NCBI GenBank assembly: GCA_020201365.1
Contig: JAIVGV010000148.1
Coordinates: 1 to 5,005, forward strand
Direction of reading: 5' to 3'
Source of the DNA: Acidobacteriota bacterium
Lineage (GTDB): Bacteria > Acidobacteriota > Blastocatellia > Pyrinomonadales > Pyrinomonadaceae
Length of the DNA: 5,005 nt
Made by a program: the position numbers and the translations under genes. This document shows positions 1-4,500 of the stretch, in pieces. The first letter of the stretch is position 1. Every line of letters begins with the position of its first letter. The notes under the pieces were generated by a model. It saw nothing but the letters and a program-made list of their open reading frames with translations. It did not search any database and was not told where the DNA came from.

Positions 1-566
1 GGGATCGTGACGGTCTGCTGCACGGTGTCGGTGTGGGTCGTGCCGTAGCCGTCCATCCAAGCCTTCCAGGTGCCGGAGTGCGCGGGCTCGCTCGTCGAGC
101 TGTCAACGACCCCGGCGGTCGCCGTCCACGGCGCGGGGTTCGCCGAGCCGTTCTCGAAGCCGGGGTTGCCGATGAGCTGGGTGGTCGCCTCGGGCTGCGG
201 GCTCTCCGGCTGCGCGCCGTCGGGCTGCGAGCCTGCCGTCAAAACCAGCGCGGAGCCGTTCGGCGCGGCGGATGTCTGCACCACCGGGTCAGTGAGGACG
301 CCGCTGCGCGAGAGCCCGTCCGGGTTGAATCCCTGGTGGTAGTCCTTATCGGGCGAGAGGTGTTTGCCGCGGTCTTTGCCCCTCGGCATGTTGCGGACGT
401 GATCGGAGACGGCGTGATCGCCGAACTGCACTTCCGCGCCCGTCAGCACGGGAGCGTGATCATTCTGGACGAGCGCGCCAGCCGCCGCAGACTTCGTGCC
501 GCGCACGGGTAAGAACACAGAGACGCACAGCGCCGTCGTAACCAGCAAGGCTAAGACTTTCTTCAT
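1..566 (-). CDS. Secreted protein with signal peptide and C-terminal beta-sandwich (carbohydrate-binding-like) module; 3' end outside window
   Basis: The first 188 codons are visible; the gene runs off the left edge. ATG at 566 is preceded by GGAGG (571-575) four bases upstream, and an in-frame TGA at 582-584 rules out a longer protein. Residues 1-30 form a Sec signal peptide: KK, then a hydrophobic core (VLALLVTTALCVSVFLPV), with cleavage probably near residues 23-30. Residues 31-75 are polar, with a basic His/Lys/Arg-rich patch (NMPRGKDRGKH). A Pro/Gln/Ala/Glu linker follows at about 112-127. From about 131 a new module begins (LIGNPGFENG, then HSGTWKAWMDGYGTTHTDT), a pattern I know from jelly-roll modules attached to secreted bacterial peptidases and glycan-active enzymes. 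The catalytic part, if any, would lie beyond the edge. The product is probably exported or surface-attached. Gene, start and signal peptide are well supported; the function is not determined. Confidence 0.85.
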   Translation of the reverse strand, partial: MKKVLALLVTTALCVSVFLPVRGTKSAAAGALVQNDHAPVLTGAEVQFGDHAVSDHVRNMPRGKDRGKHLSPDKDYHQGFNPDGLSRSGVLTDPVVQTSAAPNGSALVLTAGSQPDGAQPESPQPEATTQLIGNPGFENGSANPAPWTATAGVVDSSTSEPAHSGTWKAWMDGYGTTHTDTVQQTVTI

Positions 567-570
567 GTTT

Positions 571-575
571 CCTCC
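571..575 (-). promoter_or_regulatory. Ribosome binding site of the secreted-protein gene
   Basis: GGAGG on the minus strand lies four bases before the ATG at 566. It fixes the start together with the in-frame stop just upstream. The same motif at four to six bases precedes two other genes here (starts at 2958 and 4469), so it looks like this genome's usual site. Confidence 0.75.
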
Positions 576-607
576 GAGGTGTCAGACTGTGGGTGAAGGA
601 GTACCAG

Positions 608-653
608 CCGTGAGGAAGGTAACCTTCGACGTGGGGGAAGATGGGCGTCACGG
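608..653 (-). promoter_or_regulatory. Nested inverted repeats in the leader of the secreted-protein gene
   Basis: The outer arms are CCGTGA (608-613) and TCACGG (648-653), six bases each, 34 bases apart. Inside them is an almost perfect palindrome, GAAGGT-A-ACCTTC (615-627). It lies 42 to 87 bases upstream of the ATG at 566, so it could fold in the mRNA leader or serve as an operator. The arms are short and could arise by chance in this composition. Confidence 0.25.
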
Positions 654-873
654 GATAAGACCGTTATTGCGCGAACGAAAACGATGAAGAACGGACGGAC
701 GGAGACCGAGTACGAAGCGGCGCGATCAGTTAGGCTGAGTGCGTTCGGCTGACGGTGACGGCGTCCCGGCGTGATAGTCGTATGAACCGAAAGCCCGCGA
801 CGCCGCCGACTGCTACCAGAGGGGGCGTAGAGCGTAACACGGCGCGGCGGAATCTCGCAAAACTTTTTTCACG

Positions 874-887
874 CGCGCCACGGCGCG
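874..887 (-). other. GC-rich hairpin just after the membrane-protein stop codon
   Basis: CGCGCC and GGCGCG are perfect complements around two bases, starting seven bases past the stop at 894. On the minus strand the stem is followed by CGTG, six A residues, G and four T residues, not by a direct T tract. It is therefore not a classical intrinsic terminator. It may help end transcription or protect the 3' end. Confidence 0.3.
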
Positions 888-893
888 ACAGCC

Positions 894-2615
894 CTACGCG
901 CCGTGCGAGGCGCGGCGGCGCCGGGGCGCGGCGACGACGAGCGCGAGCAGCGCGAGCGAGCACGCGCTCAAGACGCGCCCCGCCGTCTCGGCGCGCGCCG
1001 GCTCGAGGCGCAGGCTGATCGCGTGAGAGCCCGCGGGCGCGTCGAGCGTGATGATTCCGTCGGGCTTCGTGTAGCCGACGGGGAGCGGCTGGCCGTCGAG
1101 GCGCGCGCTCCAGCCCGCGTAGTAGAACTGCGCGACGACGAGCGCCGCGCCGCGCGGGGAGTTGACGCGCAGGGCGATGTCGCGGGGTCGCCAGCGTTCG
1201 ATTGCGATCTCGGCGTCCGTCTCGTCCGTGTGGACGCAGCCCGTCGCGGGGACGGTCGCGCCGCCGCAGAGCGCGCGGGCGATCTCCGAAGAGCGCGTGT
1301 CGGCGTTGGAGTTCGCCCACCTCGGCTTGTACTCCGGCGCGTCGCCGCCCACCGTCCAGACCCAGCGCTCGGCGTTGGGGACGCTGACGCCGCCCGTCTT
1401 GAGCGCCTGCTCGTAGTCGCTCCAAGCCGTCCTCACGTCCGCGAACGCCCAGAGCGCGACGAGCAGCGCCCCGAAGACGTAGAGCCGCGCGTGCGCGCGC
1501 CGGGCGTCGGGCGGGCGGCGCGCGGCGAGGACGAGCGCGGCGGCGGCGGCGGCGGCGGCGCAGACGTTGATGTTGTAGCGCCACGGGAACTGTACCTTCT
1601 GTACGACGGGGACGAGCCGCCACAGGAAGTTGCTCGCGAACGTCGTCATGAAGAGGCTGAGCGCGCAGACCGCCGACCAGAAGAGGACGAGGCGGCGCGC
1701 GCTCTCGTCGCGTCGCGAAGCGACGAGCGCCGCCGCGCAGGCGACGAGGCACGCGCTCGACAGCTCGCCCCAGAAGATGCGCCCGTAAAGTTCGCCGAGG
1801 CTCGTGCGCGTGAACGTCGCCCAGCGCTCGTAGTAGAGGTGCGGGAGCATGTCCGTGAGGCTGGCGTTCGCCTGCGTCGTGAGCGCCGGGATCAGATAGA
1901 CGGACGCGAGCCCCGCGCCGAGCGCCATCGCGCACGCGACGCGGAGCGTCGCACGTGCGCGCCCGTCGCGTCCCGTGGTGAAGTAGGCGTAAGCGACGGG
2001 GACGGGCGAGAAGATGAGCGTCGCGGGCAGGTGCGTGAGCGCGACGAGCGCGTAGGAGATCGAGAGCCCGGCGAGACCCGCGCGCGGGCACGTCTTGATC
2101 CTCTCCGCGAAGAGCAGCACGAGCGGAATCCAGACGAACGCGCACAGCTCCGCGTAAGCCTCCCGCGTGTAGAGGTCAACGGCGGCGTGGTAGGGCGCGA
2201 GCAGGTAGAGACACGCCCCGGCCGTCGCCGCGCGCGAGCCGCAGAGTCGCCTGAGCCAGGCGTAAGCCGTGAGACCGGAGGCGGTGAGCGCGAGGGCGTA
2301 GGCGACGCCGAGCGTGCGCGGCGCGTCCGAGCCGAACGGGAGCAGCGCGCGAAGGAGCGCGGAGAAGTAGAACGGCGCGGGCGCGTAGAAGAAGAAGGCG
2401 GGGCTTCCGAGCCCGGCGCTCATCTGCGAGAGCCAGCGCGGGTAGAGTTCGCCCGCGAAGAGCTGCGCGGCGAAGCGCTCGTGCCAGGAGACGAGCAGCA
2501 CCGAGTCGCCGACGAGCGGCAGACCGTAGAGCCACAAGGGGAGGCTGACGGCGAGACCCGCGCACGCGACGAAGAGCGGCGGCGCGGCGTCCTTCAGCCT
2601 CAAGCGTCCTCCCAT
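894..2615 (-). CDS. Multi-pass membrane protein, PTPS-related/YfhO-like (GT-C glycosyltransferase type)
   Basis: This 573-residue inner-membrane protein has many hydrophobic segments (about 12-33, 80-95, 101-121, 131-148, 158-170, 181-211, 225-243, 286-299, 308-325, 351-365, 377-392 and a last one at 547-562). Features fit the family described as '6-pyruvoyl-tetrahydropterin synthase-related' membrane proteins, a GT-C-like fold unrelated to the enzyme of that name. The first loop carries D37 and H45-E46, then GELYPRW and GLGSPAFFFYAP; YTREAYAEL lies near 149-157 and VQFPWRYN at 341-348. The C-terminal outer domain (about 395-540) ends in the YfhO-like GWSARLDG...PAGSH pattern. GT-C members transfer sugars from lipid-linked donors; donor and acceptor are unknown here. 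The ATG at 2615 has no SD. A TTG at 2603 has GGGAGG four bases ahead and is an equally good start, giving 569 residues. It lies 25-37 bases after the lipoprotein gene, so the two probably share a transcript. Confidence 0.85.
   Translation of the reverse strand: MGGRLRLKDAAPPLFVACAGLAVSLPLWLYGLPLVGDSVLLVSWHERFAAQLFAGELYPRWLSQMSAGLGSPAFFFYAPAPFYFSALLRALLPFGSDAPRTLGVAYALALTASGLTAYAWLRRLCGSRAATAGACLYLLAPYHAAVDLYTREAYAELCAFVWIPLVLLFAERIKTCPRAGLAGLSISYALVALTHLPATLIFSPVPVAYAYFTTGRDGRARATLRVACAMALGAGLASVYLIPALTTQANASLTDMLPHLYYERWATFTRTSLGELYGRIFWGELSSACLVACAAALVASRRDESARRLVLFWSAVCALSLFMTTFASNFLWRLVPVVQKVQFPWRYNINVCAAAAAAAALVLAARRPPDARRAHARLYVFGALLVALWAFADVRTAWSDYEQALKTGGVSVPNAERWVWTVGGDAPEYKPRWANSNADTRSSEIARALCGGATVPATGCVHTDETDAEIAIERWRPRDIALRVNSPRGAALVVAQFYYAGWSARLDGQPLPVGYTKPDGIITLDAPAGSHAISLRLEPARAETAGRVLSACSLALLALVVAAPRRRRASHGA
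1537..1560. repeat. Trinucleotide repeat, eight tandem GCG units, inside the membrane-protein gene
   Basis: Eight uninterrupted GCG triplets on the plus strand read as a run of GCC codons on the minus strand and give most of the eight-alanine stretch (residues 353-360) of a membrane helix. Such pure triplet runs can change length by slippage without breaking the frame. Confidence 0.8.
2608..2613 (-). promoter_or_regulatory. SD site that may set a TTG start for the membrane protein
   Basis: GGGAGG on the minus strand overlaps the first codons of the annotated ATG start (2615) and lies four bases before an in-frame TTG at 2603-2601. Neighbouring genes use the same motif at the same spacing, while the ATG itself has no SD. 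Translation may therefore begin at the TTG. Confidence 0.45.
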
Positions 2616-2640
2616 CCGTGCGGCGCGCGCGCTCTCTGCT

Positions 2641-2958
2641 TCAGCGGTTCGCGTTCGCGGCGGTGTTGCCGCTCGCGCCCGTCGGTCTTCCGGCGCTCTT
2701 GTTGACGCCCGTCGGCTCGACGTTCGTGTTACCCGCCGCCGCGGGCGTGCGGTTGTCCTCGCCCGTGCCGCCGATCCCTGTGTCGTGCGGTCCCGCGCCC
2801 TGATAAGCGCCCGCCGCCGCGTTGGTCGCGGGCGCGCTGTTCGCGTTCGAGCCCGCGCCCGTCGCGTTAGCGACGGGCGTCTGGCGCACGCCGCACGCGC
2901 CGAACACTAACGACGACGCGGCGAGCAAGAGAACCGACGGCAACAAGTTTCGACGCAT
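2641..2958 (-). CDS. Small putative lipoprotein with low-complexity Asn/Thr/Ala/Gly-rich mature part
   Basis: This is a protein of 105 residues. ATG at 2958 follows GGGAGG by five bases, which fixes the start. Residues 1-21 form an export signal (MRRN, then LLPSVLLLAASSLVFGA) ending at C22, and FGAC resembles a lipobox although Phe at -3 is not the commonest residue. After processing, C22 would be lipidated and the protein anchored to a membrane facing the periplasm or outside. The remaining 83 residues are almost wholly Ala, Asn, Thr, Gly, Pro and Ser, with no catalytic motif and no predictable fold, like a flexible spacer or disordered surface protein. I do not recognise a family. Its close spacing to the downstream GT-C-type gene suggests a shared transcript. 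The heptad inverted repeat lies directly upstream. Confidence 0.75.
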   Translation of the reverse strand: MRRNLLPSVLLLAASSLVFGACGVRQTPVANATGAGSNANSAPATNAAAGAYQGAGPHDTGIGGTGEDNRTPAAAGNTNVEPTGVNKSAGRPTGASGNTAANANR

Positions 2959-2975
2959 TGAAGCCTCCCGTTATT

Positions 2976-3066
2976 AAGGATGAAGGCGGAAGGATGAAGG
3001 ATGAAAGAGAGATCACTCAAGTTGAGGAGCTACGCTTTCATCCTTCATCCTTCCGCCTTCATCCTT
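2976..3066. repeat. Perfect 32-bp inverted repeat made of AGGATGA heptads, 27-nt spacer
   Basis: The left arm (2976-3007) and right arm (3035-3066) are exact reverse complements over all 32 bases, and the match stops on both sides. The left arm reads as tandem 7-mers: AGGATGA, AGGCGGA (two changes), AGGATGA, AGGATGA, then a partial unit. The spacer (3008-3034) contains its own small palindrome, CTCAA-G-TTGAG (3016-3026). As RNA it would fold into a very stable hairpin between pncA and the lipoprotein gene. It lacks a T tract after the stem, so a simple intrinsic terminator is unlikely. It looks like a dispersed intergenic repeat (REP/MITE-like), less GC-rich than the genes around it. That it is dispersed is an inference from its form. 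Confidence 0.9.
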
Positions 3067-3634
3067 GCTTTAGCGCTTCCGCCACCTGGCGGCTCTCGGT
3101 AAGGTGCGCGCCCGCGACGCGCATCTCGCCGAGCGCCCGCGCCGTGTCGCCCGCGTTGACCTCGACGCCGCGGCAGGCGTCCGTCACGACGTAGGTCTCG
3201 AAGCCGAGGCGCAGGGCGTCGAGCGCCGTGAACTTCACGCAATAGTCGGTCGCGAGACCGCAGACGAAAACGCGCGTGACGCCCTGCGCGCGCAAATAAT
3301 CCCCGAGCCCGGTCGAGAGCTTGTGCTCGTTGTCGAAGAAGCCGCTGTAAGAATCAACCGCGGGGTCTGTCCCCTTCAGAAAGACGTGCGCGAGGCGCGA
3401 CGTGTCGAGCGCGGGGTGGAATTCCGCCCCGGGCGTGCCCTGCACGCAGTGGGGGGGCCACAGCGTCTCGAAGCTCGCGTGACCGGGCGGGTGCCAGTCC
3501 TTCGTTGCGACGACGAGGTCGAACTGCTTCTGCAACTCGTTCGCGACGGGCACCACCTCGTCGCCGCCCGCGACGGCGAGCGCGCCGCCCGGACAGAAAT
3601 CGTTCTGAATGTCCACGAGCACGAGCGCGTCCAT
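3059..3634 (-). CDS. pncA: Nicotinamidase (isochorismatase-family cysteine hydrolase)
   Basis: This enzyme hydrolyses nicotinamide to nicotinate and ammonia in the NAD salvage pathway, in the cytoplasm. The 191 residues carry the full set expected of the family: nucleophile C132 (LATDYCVKFTA), D8 (VDIQNDFCPGGAL) and K87 (FLKGTDP) as the triad, and D46, H48 (KDWHPPGH) and H62 (WPPHCVQG) as metal ligands. The pattern YSGFFDN is also typical of nicotinamidases and helps set it apart from general isochorismatases. ATG at 3634 is chosen because it overlaps the MOSC stop as TGATG and puts the first beta strand at residues 3-8; a GTG one codon earlier is possible. No strong SD is present, so translation probably depends on coupling to the MOSC gene. 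Its last bases, including the TGA, lie within the inverted repeat. The length is slightly short for the family but looks complete. Confidence 0.93.
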   Translation of the reverse strand: MDALVLVDIQNDFCPGGALAVAGGDEVVPVANELQKQFDLVVATKDWHPPGHASFETLWPPHCVQGTPGAEFHPALDTSRLAHVFLKGTDPAVDSYSGFFDNEHKLSTGLGDYLRAQGVTRVFVCGLATDYCVKFTALDALRLGFETYVVTDACRGVEVNAGDTARALGEMRVAGAHLTESRQVAEALKQG

Positions 3635-4233
3635 CACACAGCCCCCGAACTCTTGCGCCCCGCGAGCGACGAGAGCGCCGACGCGAGTCGCCCCGGTCTC
3701 GATCCGTCCCCGCCGTCTGCGCCGCTGGCGTTAGCTAACTCGCCCGCGTCGAGCGCGACGCGCCCGGCTTCGCCGACCACGCGAATCTCCTGACCGACCG
3801 CGACGCGGCCGGCGCGCAGCACGCGCGCGTAGAGGCGCGACTCGCCGGGGCGCAGCTTCTGCGAGATGCGCTTGAACTCGCCGCCCGCGAACGACCCGCG
3901 GATCGTCGGGCAAGGGTTCGCGTACCTGCTGATCTCGACGACTACTTGATCTCCTATTGTCAGTCGCGAGCCGGGCGCGAGGCGCGACCAGTCGAGACCC
4001 GCGACCGTCACGTTCTCGCCCGCCGAGCCCGGCGTGATCGGGTGACCTTCGGCGCGCAGCCGCTCGATCAGCTCGAGCGCGTAGAGGCTCAGAGCCTTTT
4101 CCGCACCGCCGTGGATGAACGGCTTCGCCTGCTTGTCTCCGACGAGCCCGGTGGCGGTAAGTTCCGCTTCAGGCACGGGCAGCTTCGGCACGCCGCCGCG
4201 CGACAGGTTGAGTTGATAGACGTAAGCCGACAT
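3634..4233 (-). CDS. MOSC-domain protein (YiiM-like, stand-alone)
   Basis: The protein has 199 residues, of which about 1-153 form one MOSC domain, the beta-strand-rich fold also found at the C-terminus of Moco sulfurases. Visible signatures are SRGGVPK (11-17), GLVGDKQ (29-35), the HGG motif (41-43), GSAGENVTV (69-77) and the conserved cysteine C108 in RYANPCPTI, the expected sulfur/cofactor contact. Short stand-alone MOSC proteins are linked to molybdenum-cofactor-dependent reduction of N-hydroxylated compounds in some bacteria; the substrate here is unknown. Residues 154-199 are an extra Ala/Gly/Ser-rich tail not typical of the domain. ATG at 4233 has only a weak SD (GAAG close to the ATG), but the protein begins with the usual first strand. 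Its stop overlaps the pncA start by one base, so the two form a coupled pair. A MobB-like gene lies upstream on the same strand. Confidence 0.9.
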   Translation of the reverse strand: MSAYVYQLNLSRGGVPKLPVPEAELTATGLVGDKQAKPFIHGGAEKALSLYALELIERLRAEGHPITPGSAGENVTVAGLDWSRLAPGSRLTIGDQVVVEISRYANPCPTIRGSFAGGEFKRISQKLRPGESRLYARVLRAGRVAVGQEIRVVGEAGRVALDAGELANASGADGGDGSRPGRLASALSSLAGRKSSGAV

Positions 4234-4289
4234 CTTCGACCGAGTTTTCTCCGCAAACTATGTTCGCCGCGCTGTCGGGACGGCACGCG

Positions 4290-4469
4290 TCACGAACGCC
4301 CGCCGCGCCTTACGCGCGACGCGTCGTCGCCGATCAGGTGGTTCGACTTGTCTTTCGGAAGCTGCGCGCCCTTCTGCCCGCCCTTGCGCGCCGCGACCGC
4401 CCCGCGCCGCTCGCCCGTCTTCCCCTCCTGACGCCCGCCGTCCTTCTTCTGCCTCTTCTTCTCCGACAT
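4290..4469 (-). CDS. Small highly basic protein, 59 residues, unknown function
   Basis: ATG at 4469 follows a strong SD (GGAGG, 4476-4480) by six bases, and the frame runs 59 codons to TGA at 4290. It sits 31 bases after the MobB-like gene and 56 bases before the MOSC gene, filling a gap otherwise empty. The product starts MSEKKRQKKDGG and is dominated by Lys, Arg and Gly, with a short AARKGGQKGA stretch near 26-35 and a more mixed end (SNHLIGDD, 42-49). It has no Cys, no membrane segment and no signal peptide. Its G/C-rich third codon positions match the neighbours. The composition suggests a disordered, nucleic-acid-binding protein, in the broad style of small KGG-type stress proteins, but I do not see the KGG motif proper. 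A chance frame is possible but made less likely by the SD and the fit to the gap. Confidence 0.65.
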   Translation of the reverse strand: MSEKKRQKKDGGRQEGKTGERRGAVAARKGGQKGAQLPKDKSNHLIGDDASRVRRGGRS

Positions 4470-4475
4470 CGGTTC

Positions 4476-4480
4476 CCTCC
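4476..4480 (-). promoter_or_regulatory. Ribosome binding site of the 59-residue ORF
   Basis: GGAGG on the minus strand, within AGAGGAGGGA, lies six bases before the ATG at 4469. It is the strongest SD in the right half of the window and the main reason to accept such a short gene. Confidence 0.7.
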
Positions 4481-4500
4481 TCTGTCCGCCTGTCTCAAAC

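Larger units (their letters stand above)
567..893. other. Non-coding stretch of 327 bases between the membrane protein and the secreted-protein gene
   Basis: I find no convincing gene here on either strand; the open frames are edges of shadow frames. The part nearest 566 should be the 5' leader of the secreted-protein gene. It holds nested inverted repeats at 608-653 (listed separately). The part nearest 894 holds a GC-rich hairpin (874-887) next to a short A/T tract (861-869). No recognisable sigma-70 promoter stands out: the best candidate pair on the minus strand (TTTTCG and TTATCC, 17 bases apart) matches consensus poorly. I see no tRNA or known riboswitch pattern. Confidence 0.6.

Noticed and set aside
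660..700. Possible sigma-70 promoter for the secreted-protein gene (TTTTCG, 17 bases, TTATCC)
   Set aside because: Both hexamers match consensus poorly, so it is not supported.
730..2145. A 471-codon minus-strand frame overlapping the membrane protein in another phase
   Set aside because: The translation is mostly Arg/Ala/Pro/Leu and runs into the non-coding stretch; it is a GC-driven shadow of the real frame.
903..2705. A 600-codon open frame on the plus strand opposite the membrane protein and the lipoprotein start
   Set aside because: Its product is Arg/Glu/Asp/Ala-rich without domain features, and it lies antisense to a gene with clear membrane segments and family motifs. Long antisense frames are expected at this GC content.
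2618..2803. A short plus-strand frame with a signal-peptide-like hydrophobic start
   Set aside because: It is antisense to the lipoprotein; the hydrophobic look comes from the complement of Ala/Gly/Asn codons, and there is no SD.
661..2975. The 8-mer CCGTTATT at 661-668 and again at 2968-2975, both upstream of minus-strand genes
   Set aside because: An 8-base match is expected by chance in 5 kb, and the distances to the two start codons differ widely (95 versus 10 bases).
3008..3034. Inverted repeat considered as a CRISPR unit or insertion-sequence end
   Set aside because: There is only one pair of arms with a 27-nt spacer, no repeated spacers, no transposase and no target duplication visible.
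2958..3194. A 78-codon plus-strand frame across the inverted repeat
   Set aside because: Its first part is only the translation of the heptad repeat (KDEGG and HPSSFRLHP) and the rest is antisense to pncA.
3104..3793. A 229-codon plus-strand frame opposite pncA and the MOSC tail
   Set aside because: It is antisense to a nicotinamidase with all catalytic residues present and shows no motif of its own.
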